Shown one piece after another: positions 8,556-16,527 of a stretch of DNA of 62,520 nucleotides; position 1 is the first letter of the stretch, and every line of letters starts with the position of its first letter. Position numbers and translations under genes: made by a program. Origin of the DNA: SAR116 cluster bacterium AG-325-F22 (GTDB lineage: Bacteria; Pseudomonadota; Alphaproteobacteria; Puniceispirillales; Marisalimonadaceae); the NCBI GenBank assembly GCA_003282885.1, contig QBYJ01000005.1:1-62520 (forward strand). Reading direction: 5' to 3'. The notes under the pieces were generated by a model, which saw nothing but the letters and a program-made list of their open reading frames with translations, was not told the origin of the DNA and did not search any database.

Positions 8556-9320
8556 ATGGCTTCTAGTAAAGTTAAAGATGCTAAATCAATTTTTGTAGCT
8601 AATGTTAAAGGTGGCGTGGGGAAAAGTACTCTGTCAATTATGCTAGCAAGAGCTCTTGCTGAAAAAATTCCTCCTCAAAATATTACCGTTATAGATACAG
8701 ATCTTCAAAGAACCGCAACAGAATTTTTAACAAATAGTAATCCAGAAATAAACGTAGAATTTTTACCTATTACTCCAGCTTTTGAGAATACAAATATATC
8801 GTTAGTTCAGCAGTTTATTAAGCAAAATGAATTCAGACCAGGCCATGTCGTAATTGTTGACACTCCAGCTGGAAGCTCACAAAGGCTTTGGAACCTTGTT
8901 GCTGAAGGTTATTGTGTTTTAATACCAACTACTCTGAGTAATGCAGATTTATACCCTACTGAAAATTTTATAAGGAGCATGGATAAAGTAAAAGCAAGAT
9001 ATGGAAAATCATACCCACATTTAATTGTATGCCCAAATAAAATACCCTTTGGTCAAAAGGATTTTTCTTTAATGGCTGAGAGGCTTAAAAATCATGATGT
9101 TGTAATAGGACCTGCTTTAAGAGACTTAGCAAGCGTAAGACATTTTTATAATGGAAAGGTGGAAAATTGGGAAAATAAATCAAATACTAATGCGCAGTCT
9201 GATTTTAAGCAATTTGGTTCTTTTATTGAAAAATATGTATTAGATGGAGAGCTTGACAAAATTTATTCAAAAAAAGATGGTGCAAAAAATGTTATACCAT
9301 TTGAAAAAGCTAATAACTAA
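8556..9320 (+). CDS. orphan ParA/MipZ-type ATPase
   Basis: The 254-aa protein has the deviant Walker A motif KGGVGKST near residue 20, a switch segment VVIVDTPAG and a Walker B-like VIDTDLQRTA. This places it with small ParA-type positioning ATPases, distinct from the FlhG of this window. No parB gene or centromere-like repeats lie nearby, so chromosome partition is unlikely. Its neighbours (coiled-coil protein, cyclic-nucleotide-binding protein, FliL-like protein) suggest positioning of a flagellar or polar complex, which is inference. Confidence 0.88.
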   Translation: MASSKVKDAKSIFVANVKGGVGKSTLSIMLARALAEKIPPQNITVIDTDLQRTATEFLTNSNPEINVEFLPITPAFENTNISLVQQFIKQNEFRPGHVVIVDTPAGSSQRLWNLVAEGYCVLIPTTLSNADLYPTENFIRSMDKVKARYGKSYPHLIVCPNKIPFGQKDFSLMAERLKNHDVVIGPALRDLASVRHFYNGKVENWENKSNTNAQSDFKQFGSFIEKYVLDGELDKIYSKKDGAKNVIPFEKANN

Positions 9321-9486
9321 TTTCTAATCTTTTACCTAGTTGTTCCAACCATCTTTCAGTTGAAATATAAGGTAAAGTTGGAACCTCAAACTTATTTTTA
9401 TTAACAATAATATTTTTTACAAATAAATTTTCTTCAAATTTATTATCATTCTCTTTTGCTACTATATTGTTTAAAATTGTTTCCAT
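9310..9486 (-). CDS. possible small protein (58 aa)
   Basis: A minus-strand frame starts at ATG 9486 and ends inside the last codons of the ParA-like gene, an 11-base convergent overlap. The tail TLPYISTERWLEQLGKRLEI looks protein-like, with an amphipathic helix. There is no clear ribosome site. I do not recognise it, and it may not be expressed. Confidence 0.35.
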   Translation of the reverse strand: METILNNIVAKENDNKFEENLFVKNIIVNKNKFEVPTLPYISTERWLEQLGKRLEISY

Positions 9487-9570
9487 AAACAATCATACGT
9501 CAGATTTAAAATTTTATTTAACTTTACCGTAATATTAAGTAATAAAAAATTAAGAAAGTGAATAATTTTA

Positions 9571-9786
9571 ATGAGTAGTGTAATAAAAAATAAAGTTGAA
9601 ATATTACTTAAAAGAATTGATTTAATTCTAAATGATTTTGAAAATTTTGATAAACCCATTCTTAATGATAAGGGTGACATAATCATTAGAAATAAGATAA
9701 CTAGGAGAACTAAAAAGGAGAATTCTGTTTTAGCAAACGTTTTCAAACAAATAATTGCTGACGATATAAAAAAAAACAGGGTTTAA
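9571..9786 (+). CDS. possible small charged protein (71 aa)
   Basis: The frame encodes a highly charged helical protein (ENFDKPILNDKGD, RNKITRRTKKE). Its composition is more protein-like than the opposite frame. It lacks a strong ribosome site. Its last codons overlap the hairpin at 9777-9796 that serves as a minus-strand terminator. I do not recognise a family. Confidence 0.4.
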   Translation: MSSVIKNKVEILLKRIDLILNDFENFDKPILNDKGDIIIRNKITRRTKKENSVLANVFKQIIADDIKKNRV

Positions 9787-9796
9787 ATAAACCCTG
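9768..9796 (-). terminator. rho-independent terminator of the minus-strand micro-unit
   Basis: The arms CAGGGTTT and AAACCCTG (9777-9796, loop of four) form a perfect stem. On the minus strand it is followed by nine consecutive T residues (9776-9768). On the plus strand no T-tract follows, so the terminator serves minus-strand transcription. Confidence 0.8.
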
Positions 9797-9826
9797 CTTC
9801 GTATTTAATTGAAAAAATGTTTCCTG

Positions 9827-9907
9827 TTAAAGGTAAAATCTTATCAAAGGATGCTCTGATAAATTTAAGACCTTACGAGAACAATTTCCATATAAAATAC
9901 TAGACAT
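9827..9907 (-). CDS. 26-aa micro-protein with a near-perfect Shine-Dalgarno
   Basis: On the minus strand, AAAGGAGGTGATC (9911-9923) is complementary to 13 bases of the canonical 16S rRNA 3' tail. It sits 7 bases (from the GGAGG core) before an ATG at 9907. The frame runs 26 codons (begins MSSILYGNCSRKVLNL, ends IRFYL) to TAA at 9827-9829. A promoter-like pair lies upstream and a strong terminator downstream, giving a unit of about 205 bases. It may be a small protein, or an RNA whose function uses the strong ribosome-binding site. No family is recognised. Confidence 0.55.
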   Translation of the reverse strand: MSSILYGNCSRKVLNLSEHPLIRFYL

Positions 9908-9982
9908 CAGATCACCTCCTTTTCATTTGTTGAATTAATTTGCTATAAGTATTCTTAAACCTAAAAAGAATATTTTACAAAC

Positions 9983-10010
9983 CTTATAATTAAAAAAAAT
10001 TTTATTTCAA
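9983..10010 (-). promoter_or_regulatory. sigma-70-type promoter of the 26-aa unit
   Basis: Minus-strand TTGAAA (10010-10005), a 16-base spacer and TATAAG (9988-9983) resemble a vegetative promoter. The predicted start is near 9976, about 69 bases before the micro-ORF. The 9787-10024 interval otherwise holds only this unit and the leader of the next plus-strand gene. Confidence 0.45.
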
Positions 10011-10024
10011 GTAGGACAATATTT

Positions 10025-10414
10025 ATGACAAAAAGTAATCAAGAAACTAGAGCTTTTAAAGCTGGTGAAACTATCTATTCTCACAACGACCCAGCTGAAT
10101 ATATTTTTTTAATACATAGTGGTAAAGTAAGAATAGAGTCAAAACATGGTTTGGAATTAGGTATACTTGATACTGGAGAAATCTTTGGAGAAGTAGGACA
10201 TATCATAGAAACTCCTAGAACTGTTACAGCAGTGGCTGTTACTAATTCAATAATTAGGGTAATCGACGAAAAAACAGTTAAAGAGAAAATGAACAAATCT
10301 GACCCAGTTTTAGCAGCAATAATTAGGGGGTTATCATTAAGAATTGGAGATGCTAATGCTTTAGCTGAAAAGCATTGGTTGGAATTAAGTGTATACAAGT
10401 CCCTTGGTAAGTAA
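10025..10414 (+). CDS. stand-alone cyclic nucleotide-binding domain protein
   Basis: The 129-aa protein is essentially one CAP-type cyclic-nucleotide-binding domain. The beta-roll has GETIYSHNDPAEYIFLIHSGKVRI, and the phosphate-binding cassette reads GEIFGEVG...PRTVTA, retaining the Glu and Arg that hold cAMP or cGMP. It has no C-terminal helix-turn-helix, so it is not a Crp/Fnr regulator. It lies 25 bases upstream of the FliL-like gene and may convey a nucleotide signal to the motor or to the neighbouring ATPase (inference). Confidence 0.85.
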   Translation: MTKSNQETRAFKAGETIYSHNDPAEYIFLIHSGKVRIESKHGLELGILDTGEIFGEVGHIIETPRTVTAVAVTNSIIRVIDEKTVKEKMNKSDPVLAAIIRGLSLRIGDANALAEKHWLELSVYKSLGK

Positions 10415-10439
10415 AAATCTAAAAGTAAAAGAAATATAA

Positions 10440-11036
10440 ATGGCAAATTTGAAAAATATAATTAAGAACATTAAAAACTTTTATGTTTACTTAATCGCAT
10501 TATTTTCTTCAGTCTTAACATTTGTTTTTTTTTATTTTAGTAGTGAAGTTATTAAAGAAGAAAAAATTGTTAAAAAAGAGATTGATATTTATGAGGTTGC
10601 AAAAGAAGAAGCCATCAAACTTGGCAGATTAGAACCAGACGAAAAACCCATAGTTCAAGAAATTGGACCTGATGGAAAAGTAATTATTCCAAGTCTTACT
10701 TACGTTGATATTGGTGGAATGGGTGAAAACTCCAATAAAAGTTTTTGGACAAATGTACCTGGTTCAAATTCTTTTGTTAGTTTTGATTTAGCTTTTTCCT
10801 CCTATCAAGGTGAAATGTTAACAAATTATTTAACAGATTATGATGCTGATTTTAGAAATATTGTATTCCAAGAGGTTAATAAACAAACAGTGTCCAAATT
10901 AGAAGGAAGTAAAGGAAAAAAAAAGTTACTCGAAGACATTAAAAACGAATTTAATGCTTACTTAGCGGAGAAAGAATTAGATCCAATAATCTTTGGTGTT
11001 CATTTTAAAGTATTTGCTATTACTACGAGAGGTTGA
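10440..11036 (+). CDS. FliL-like flagellar basal-body-associated protein
   Basis: The 198-aa protein has one N-terminal membrane segment (about 16-33) and a linker. Its C-terminal FliL-type domain contains a conserved end pattern: DFRNIVFQEVNKQTVSKLEG, then a KKKLLEDIKNEFNAYL helix, then FGVHFKVFAIT. FliL sits around the stator and supports torque and stator activation. It is longer than many FliL proteins. It directly abuts the convergent threonine synthase stop codon. Confidence 0.8.
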   Translation: MANLKNIIKNIKNFYVYLIALFSSVLTFVFFYFSSEVIKEEKIVKKEIDIYEVAKEEAIKLGRLEPDEKPIVQEIGPDGKVIIPSLTYVDIGGMGENSNKSFWTNVPGSNSFVSFDLAFSSYQGEMLTNYLTDYDADFRNIVFQEVNKQTVSKLEGSKGKKKLLEDIKNEFNAYLAEKELDPIIFGVHFKVFAITTRG

Positions 11037-12263
11037 TTAGAGAAACATATCATAATTTATAGTTTTATTTTTATCTATTGTATTTATAACTTCTGGTAAA
11101 GGATACTTTAAACCCGTAGCGCAGTTAAAAAGAATAACTTTATCGTCACTTGTTACTAAATTAAAGGATAGGGCTTTTTCGAAAGCAATCATTGTTGCTG
11201 CACCTTCAGGACATAAAAAGCACCCGTCAACCGCAGCCACTCTATCTCTTGCTTCCATTATATCTTCATCTGATACGGATATTGCAAATCCATTACTTTC
11301 ACGAACAGCTCTAATAATAAGAAAGTCTCCTACGGCTACTGGAACTCTAATGCCTGCAGCTTTTGTGTAGGCATTTTCCCATAATGGAGCATGCTCTTCA
11401 CCATTTTTCCAAGCCTTAACTATAGGAGCACATCCATCAGCTTGAACCGCAACCATTCTGGGTAATTTCCCTTTAATCCAACCAAGTTCTTTTAATTCTA
11501 AAAATGCTTTCCACATACCAATTAGACCAGTACCTCCGCCAGTAGGGTAGAAAATAACATCAGGTAATTCCCAATTAAGTTGTTCAGCCAACTCAAGTCC
11601 CATAGTTTTTTTACCTTCTATTCTATAAGGCTCTTTCAAAGTTGAGACATCAAACCATCCGACCTTGTCCTTGCCCTCTCCAACTATTTTTCCGCAATCA
11701 TTAATTAGACCGTTGACTAAGTATGTCTCAGCACCAAGTGATTGAATTTCTCTTACGTTTATATCAGGAGTGTCATCTGGACAAAAAACTGTTGATTTTA
11801 TGCCAGCATGTGTAGCATATGCAGCCATTGCGGCACCTGCATTTCCATTTGTTGGAATAGCTAAATGATCTAATTTGAACTGTTTTGCCATAGAAACAGC
11901 CATACATAATCCTCTTGCCTTAAAGGAACCTGTTGGCAATCTTCCTTCATCTTTTACTAGAACACATCCCTTATCCTTATTATTATAATTTACGGACCTA
12001 TGTAATTTAATTAATGGGGTAATAGCCTCACCAAGAGTTATTCTGTTCCTTGGGTCTGGAACCGGTAAAAGAGGAAAGTATCTCCAGAGGCCATCTACTT
12101 TGGAGTTAGAAATATCATCTCGTGAAACTTCTTTTTTTAGTTTTTGTAGATCATATTTAACTAGTAAAGGTCTTCCTGCTTCTGACAAACCATGGACTTT
12201 ATTGGCCTCATATTGCTTACCAGAAATTGAGCACTCCAAGTGACTTACATAACTTTTATCCAT
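11037..12263 (-). CDS. thrC: threonine synthase (PLP-dependent)
   Basis: The enzyme converts O-phosphohomoserine to threonine. The 408-aa product has the PLP lysine in GSFKARG (Lys115), the phosphate loop TNGNAGAAMAAYA and the glycine-rich PTGGGTGLIGMW. An N-terminal CSISGKQYEA segment recalls the lid of the shorter plant/archaeal-type ThrC rather than the long E. coli type. It is 20 bases downstream of the dehydrogenase gene in the same operon. A related family member with another substrate cannot be excluded. Confidence 0.85.
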   Translation of the reverse strand: MDKSYVSHLECSISGKQYEANKVHGLSEAGRPLLVKYDLQKLKKEVSRDDISNSKVDGLWRYFPLLPVPDPRNRITLGEAITPLIKLHRSVNYNNKDKGCVLVKDEGRLPTGSFKARGLCMAVSMAKQFKLDHLAIPTNGNAGAAMAAYATHAGIKSTVFCPDDTPDINVREIQSLGAETYLVNGLINDCGKIVGEGKDKVGWFDVSTLKEPYRIEGKKTMGLELAEQLNWELPDVIFYPTGGGTGLIGMWKAFLELKELGWIKGKLPRMVAVQADGCAPIVKAWKNGEEHAPLWENAYTKAAGIRVPVAVGDFLIIRAVRESNGFAISVSDEDIMEARDRVAAVDGCFLCPEGAATMIAFEKALSFNLVTSDDKVILFNCATGLKYPLPEVINTIDKNKTINYDMFL

Positions 12264-12283
12264 TTTGTTTCCTTAAAATTTGA

Positions 12284-13354
12284 TTAATTATTTTTACCAG
12301 AAATAATGTCTATCATTGCTTTTGTAATTTGTTTAGTGGTGCTTGTTCCACCTAGATCCTTTGGTAAAACTTTTTTGTCTGCAGTTAGTTTTTCTATAGC
12401 AAACATTAATTTTTGAGCAGCTTGAAGTTCTCCTAAATTTTCTAACATCATAACAGCTGACCAATAAGAACCAATAGGATTTGCAATTCCTTTACCCATA
12501 ATATCAAAAGCTGAGCCATGGATTGGTTCAAACATTGATGGATGACGTTTATCAGGGTCTAAATTTGCCGTAGGCGCAATTCCCATAGAACCTGACAGGG
12601 ACGCAGCTAAGTCTGTTAAAATATCTGCATGTAAATTTGATGCAACAACGGTATCTATACTTTTAGGGTCTAAAACCATTCGGGTAGTCATAGCATCGAC
12701 TAGCATTTTATCAGTATTAACGTCTCTATAATCTTCTGAGATTTCTTTAAAGATTTCGTCCCACATAACCATCCCATGCCTTTGTGCATTTGACTTTGTA
12801 ACTAAAGTTAATAATTTTCTTGGTCTGGATCTGGCTATTTCAAATGCAAACCTCTGTATTCTCTCAACTCCTTGCTTTGTGAAAAGAGTTACATCCATTG
12901 CAGTATCATTTGAATAACCTTTATGACTTCTACCACCAATTCCTGAATATTCACCCTCAGAGTTTTCTCTGATAAAACTCCAATCAATATCTTTTTCTTC
13001 AACATTTTTTAATGGGGATGAGATACCAGGAAGCAACTTTACAGGTCTTATATTTGCATACTGATCAAGCCCTTGACATATTTTTAATCTTAATCCCCAT
13101 AAAGTTATATGATCAGGAATTTCAGGGACACCTGCAGACCCAAAATAAATTGCATTATAATCTTTAAGTTCGTCTACCCCTTCATCTGGCATCATTATTC
13201 CATGTTCTTTATAATATTCTGCACCCCAATCAAAATGATTGAATTCTATTGGCAGATTAGGAACAATCTTTGAAAGAGCTTGTAAAACTTCAACCCCACT
13301 ATTGATGACCTCAGTCCCTATTCCATCACCTGGAATCACTGCAATTTTGTACAT
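12284..13354 (-). CDS. tartrate/D-malate-type beta-decarboxylating dehydrogenase
   Basis: The 356-aa enzyme belongs to the isocitrate/isopropylmalate dehydrogenase superfamily. It has IPGDGIGTEV at the N-terminus, the substrate loop RENSEGEYSGIGGR, metal-binding aspartates in HADILTDLAA, and EPIHGSAFDI. The SGIGGR loop is typical of the TtuC/DmlA group, which oxidises D-malate or tartrate with NAD and Mn2+. The exact substrate is uncertain. It is one of three such paralogues in the window (with 21476 and 59674). Confidence 0.82.
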   Translation of the reverse strand: MYKIAVIPGDGIGTEVINSGVEVLQALSKIVPNLPIEFNHFDWGAEYYKEHGIMMPDEGVDELKDYNAIYFGSAGVPEIPDHITLWGLRLKICQGLDQYANIRPVKLLPGISSPLKNVEEKDIDWSFIRENSEGEYSGIGGRSHKGYSNDTAMDVTLFTKQGVERIQRFAFEIARSRPRKLLTLVTKSNAQRHGMVMWDEIFKEISEDYRDVNTDKMLVDAMTTRMVLDPKSIDTVVASNLHADILTDLAASLSGSMGIAPTANLDPDKRHPSMFEPIHGSAFDIMGKGIANPIGSYWSAVMMLENLGELQAAQKLMFAIEKLTADKKVLPKDLGGTSTTKQITKAMIDIISGKNN

Positions 13355-13440
13355 ATTTGATCCTTAAGAGAAAAATTTATGAAGAGTTTAAATGTAAATT
13401 ATGCTAAATCAATAATTTATTAATTTTAAAAGTATAGACT

Positions 13441-15093
13441 ATGAAGCTAGATTTATCTCTTTCTTATTTTAAAAACTTGCTAAATTTTTGGAAAAACACT
13501 TCGTATGTATTGATAATTTTACTATTAACCCCTATTGCAATGTTATTTCTCTACTCATTTCAAAATAATTTTGAAACGTGGTTACACCTTTTTAATACGA
13601 AATTATCCCTCTATTTTTTTAATACTTTTTTTTTGATGCTTGGTGTTGGAAGCTTTTCATTAGTTATAGGTATTTCATGTGCCTGGATTGTTACGAAATA
13701 CAAATTTTTCCTATCTAATTATATAGAATGGGCGCTCCTTTTACCAGCGGCAATACCTGCTTATATTGTTGCATACAGTTACACAGATTTTCTTGAGTAT
13801 GGGGGAATTGTTCAAACAATGTTAAGGGACATATTTAATTGGCAATCTTCGAAAGAATACTATTTTCCTGATATACGATCAATAATTGGCGCTATTTTCA
13901 TTTTATCATTTGCTTTGTATCCATATATATATTTCATCACTAAAGTTGCTTTTCGATCAACTCCCAAAAGCTTATTTGATGTAGCTAAAATTCATGGTAA
14001 ATCAGGTTTTATATATGTAGCTTTACCAATGGCTAGACCAGCTATCATTGCAGGTTTGTCACTAGTTTTAATGGAAACCATTTCTGATTTTGGAACAGTT
14101 GAGTTTTTAGCTGTAGAAACAATTACACTTGGAATATTTAACCTCTGGTTGGGTATGAATAATTTTAGCGCTGCTTCGCAATTATCAATTCTAGCATTTA
14201 CATTTATTGTTGTTTTGTTAGGGATTGAATTAAGTGCTAGAAAAAATCAAAAATTTAATGATCCAAGGGTCTCTTCTTTTGAAAATAAATTTGACGAAAT
14301 TAATTTAAGGCAAAATATAATTTTATTATCCATTTGTTTAATACCCATTATATTTGGATTTGTAATTCCGGTGCTTATCCTATTGAACTTATCTTTACAA
14401 AGTTTAAACCAGGATAACTTTTATACTTTTTTAGAGATATCTATTAATTCTATTTCTATTTCGTTTTTTGGAGCATTCCTCATTATTGTATTTTCATTTA
14501 TAATTGTTGTTGCAGTAAAATACCACGGCGGTAAAAAATTTGCTTTTTTATCCACGTTAGCTGGAAGTGGTTATGCCTTTCCAGGTGTTATCCTTGCTTT
14601 AGGTACAACATTTTTCTTATCTTTAGTTCAAGATAGCATTAATAGTCTCTTTTATACGTATAACATAAATTGGAACTTAACTATAATAGGCACATTTACA
14701 GCTTTATTGTACACTTACATTTGTAGATTTAACGCTATTGGAATTGGATACATAAATTCAGGTATTCAGAGGGTTTCTCCAAACTTGCTTGAAGCAGGAA
14801 GACTGCAAGGAGTGTCTTTTGAAAAAAGTCTTTTTAAAATTATTTTTCCTCTAATACGTCCTTCAATTTTAACTGGATTTTTGATAGTGTTTGTAGATAT
14901 TTTTAAAGAATTGCCTGTAACACTTTTGCTAAGACCATTTAATTTTGAAACTTTAGCAACTTATATTTATCAATACGCTAAAGAAGAAATGTTAGAGCAA
15001 TGTGCTGTAGCAGCACTTTTAATAATTATAATTGGCATTATTCCTGTAATTGTATTAAATAAAACTATAAATTTGTCTTATAAAAAACAATAA
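13441..15093 (+). CDS. fbpB: ferric iron ABC transporter permease (FbpB type)
   Basis: The 550-aa inner-membrane protein has about twelve hydrophobic segments in two homologous halves. Each half carries an EAA loop that contacts the ATPase (AKIHGKSGFIYVALPMARP, and AGRLQGVSFEKSLFKIIF). This two-in-one permease layout is typical of FbpB/AfuB/SfuB ferric importers. No ATPase gene (fbpC) is in the window; the matching binding protein is encoded at 16528. The fur gene follows. Confidence 0.88.
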   Translation: MKLDLSLSYFKNLLNFWKNTSYVLIILLLTPIAMLFLYSFQNNFETWLHLFNTKLSLYFFNTFFLMLGVGSFSLVIGISCAWIVTKYKFFLSNYIEWALLLPAAIPAYIVAYSYTDFLEYGGIVQTMLRDIFNWQSSKEYYFPDIRSIIGAIFILSFALYPYIYFITKVAFRSTPKSLFDVAKIHGKSGFIYVALPMARPAIIAGLSLVLMETISDFGTVEFLAVETITLGIFNLWLGMNNFSAASQLSILAFTFIVVLLGIELSARKNQKFNDPRVSSFENKFDEINLRQNIILLSICLIPIIFGFVIPVLILLNLSLQSLNQDNFYTFLEISINSISISFFGAFLIIVFSFIIVVAVKYHGGKKFAFLSTLAGSGYAFPGVILALGTTFFLSLVQDSINSLFYTYNINWNLTIIGTFTALLYTYICRFNAIGIGYINSGIQRVSPNLLEAGRLQGVSFEKSLFKIIFPLIRPSILTGFLIVFVDIFKELPVTLLLRPFNFETLATYIYQYAKEEMLEQCAVAALLIIIIGIIPVIVLNKTINLSYKKQ

Positions 15094-15142
15094 TAACTTT
15101 ATACTTGCACTTTTGTATTTTTAGTAATTAACTAAGTCTAGT

Positions 15143-15160
15143 TTATAATGATTATAATGT
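15143..15160 (+). promoter_or_regulatory. possible iron-responsive repeat upstream of fur
   Basis: Two tandem TTATAATG units lie just before the fur ribosome site. They resemble half-sites of the stronger iron boxes at 20084 and 20177, but do not form a clean inverted repeat. Autoregulation is possible; support is weak. Confidence 0.3.
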
Positions 15161-15175
15161 ATCTTGGGGGTCAAA

Positions 15176-15580
15176 ATGGCAGAACTTTATGAAAAATGTT
15201 TAAAAGTTGGCTTAAGAATGACTTTGCCTAGAAAAATTATTTTAGAAGTAATTGAAGCCGCAGAAGATCATCCTGATGTTGATGAAATGTACAGACGAGC
15301 TGTAGAAAAAGATAGATCCATATCCATTGCTACAGTTTATAGAACTATAAAACTTTTTGAAGAGGCTGGTATAATTGAAAAACTAGATATTGGTGACGGT
15401 AGGTCAAGGTATGAAGAAGCTGGGGAGCATCATGAACATTTAATTGATGTAGAAAGTGGAGAAATAATTGAGTTTCAGAATGAAGAGCTTGAGGAAATGA
15501 AAAGACAAGTAGCCCTAAATATGGGATATGAGTTAGTAGATCATCGACTTGAATTATTTGGAAAGAAAATTAAAAAATAA
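15176..15580 (+). CDS. fur: Fur-family metal-responsive repressor
   Basis: The 134-aa protein has an N-terminal winged helix (RMTLPRKIILEVIE...SIATVYRTIKLFEEAGII) and the metal-binding dimerisation segment GEHHEHLIDVESGEIIEF. It lacks the CxxC structural zinc pairs, as is common in alphaproteobacterial Fur/Mur. It could therefore respond to iron or manganese. The ATG at 15176 is preferred over the TTG at 15164 because the G-rich ribosome site lies between them. It is the best candidate to act on the iron boxes found downstream. Confidence 0.9.
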   Translation: MAELYEKCLKVGLRMTLPRKIILEVIEAAEDHPDVDEMYRRAVEKDRSISIATVYRTIKLFEEAGIIEKLDIGDGRSRYEEAGEHHEHLIDVESGEIIEFQNEELEEMKRQVALNMGYELVDHRLELFGKKIKK

Positions 15581-15663
15581 ATTTTCAATAAAATAGAAAA
15601 TTGTTGCAATGTTAACTATTAGTGTTAAAGTTAAGAATGATTATCAATATCAGAAATTAGTTA

Positions 15664-16404
15664 ATGGAAAATAACGAAAAAATTATTATTCTATCCGGTG
15701 GTAGCCGCGGAATTGGACATGCCACGTCGAAGAAATTCTGGGATGATGGTTGGACAGTTATTACCTTTTCACGATCAGAAGTTGCACCACAATGCCCTTG
15801 GTCAAATAATAAACAATTGCATTTTCAGGTAGATTTAGAAAATCAAATCTCGCTAGACAAAACATTATTAGCATTAAATAAATTTCTTGATGGCAGACCT
15901 GTAAAAGCTCTAATAAATAACGCAGCTATTTCTCCGAAAAATGCTGACAATAAGAGATTAGGATTTACAGATACTGACTTAAGCCTGTGGAGACAAGTTT
16001 TTAATGTTAATTTTTTTGCCCCTATAATTATCTCTCAATCAATAATTAATAATCTAAAGTTAGCTAAAGGCGTAATTATTAATGTTACATCAATTGCAAG
16101 TGATAATGTCCATCAATTTGCTGGACCAGCGTATGCCACCTCTAAAGCAGCTTTAAAGTCTTTAACTCGTGAAATGGCATCAGATTTAGCACATGAGGGT
16201 ATAAGAGTTAATGCAATCGCCCCAGGTGAAATTGAAACTTCAATGGTGACGCCAGATAGTAAGAAAATGCTTACAGAAAAAATACCAATGAAACGTTTTG
16301 GGACTCCCGAAGAAGTAGCGGGTGTTATTCACTCAATGTGTTCAGATACGTTTTCTTACGTTAACGGCACAGAAATCCAAATAAACGGCGGTCAAACTGT
16401 ATAA
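15664..16404 (+). CDS. short-chain dehydrogenase/reductase
   Basis: The 246-aa protein is a classical SDR with the NAD(P) motif SGGSRGIG at the N-terminus, NNAA in strand 4, catalytic Ser in NVTSIAS, the YATSK active-site pair and a C-terminal INGGQTV. The substrate is unknown. It lies between fur and the micro-ORF at 16409. An AATGATTATC stretch in its leader faintly resembles an iron-box half-site. Confidence 0.88.
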   Translation: MENNEKIIILSGGSRGIGHATSKKFWDDGWTVITFSRSEVAPQCPWSNNKQLHFQVDLENQISLDKTLLALNKFLDGRPVKALINNAAISPKNADNKRLGFTDTDLSLWRQVFNVNFFAPIIISQSIINNLKLAKGVIINVTSIASDNVHQFAGPAYATSKAALKSLTREMASDLAHEGIRVNAIAPGEIETSMVTPDSKKMLTEKIPMKRFGTPEEVAGVIHSMCSDTFSYVNGTEIQINGGQTV

Positions 16405-16408
16405 ACGT

Positions 16409-16522
16409 TTGTTTAATAAAATTGACCTTAAAAAAACTGGTCTTGTTGTTTTTTTATTTTTCTTAATTAAAGGTATCTTTTGGTTAATAATAGGTTATTT
16501 TGGCCTAAAGGTTTTTTTATAA
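16409..16522 (+). CDS. possible single-membrane-span micro-protein (37 aa)
   Basis: A frame from TTG 16409 to TAA 16520-16522 begins with a basic stretch FNKIDLKKTG, followed by one hydrophobic span (VVFLFFLIKGIFWLIIGYFG). It starts right after the SDR stop and ends 6 bases before the convergent binding-protein gene, so it fills the gap exactly. The basic-then-hydrophobic order fits small inner-membrane proteins. The weak start codon keeps confidence low. Confidence 0.4.
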   Translation: MFNKIDLKKTGLVVFLFFLIKGIFWLIIGYFGLKVFL

Positions 16523-16527
16523 ATAAC

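Noticed and set aside
8556-9320. Plasmid or chromosome partition locus, because of the ParA-like ATPase.
   Set aside because: No parB-like gene, iteron repeats or replication gene is nearby; flagellar-type genes surround it.
9471-9746. A 91-codon minus-strand frame with hydrophobic composition.
   Set aside because: It is the reverse of the lysine/asparagine-rich 71-aa frame, has no ribosome site and overlaps the start of the 9310-9486 frame; it is likely a shadow.
9905-9925. GATCACCTCCTTT on the plus strand looks like the 3' end of 16S rRNA, suggesting an rRNA fragment.
   Set aside because: Only 13 bases match and no other 16S sequence is nearby. On the opposite strand it is correctly placed as a Shine-Dalgarno before an ATG.
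16428-16460. GACC...GGTC followed by a T-run after the SDR gene, considered as a terminator.
   Set aside because: The stem is only 4 bp with a large A-rich loop, and the T-run is part of the micro-ORF coding for Phe/Leu.
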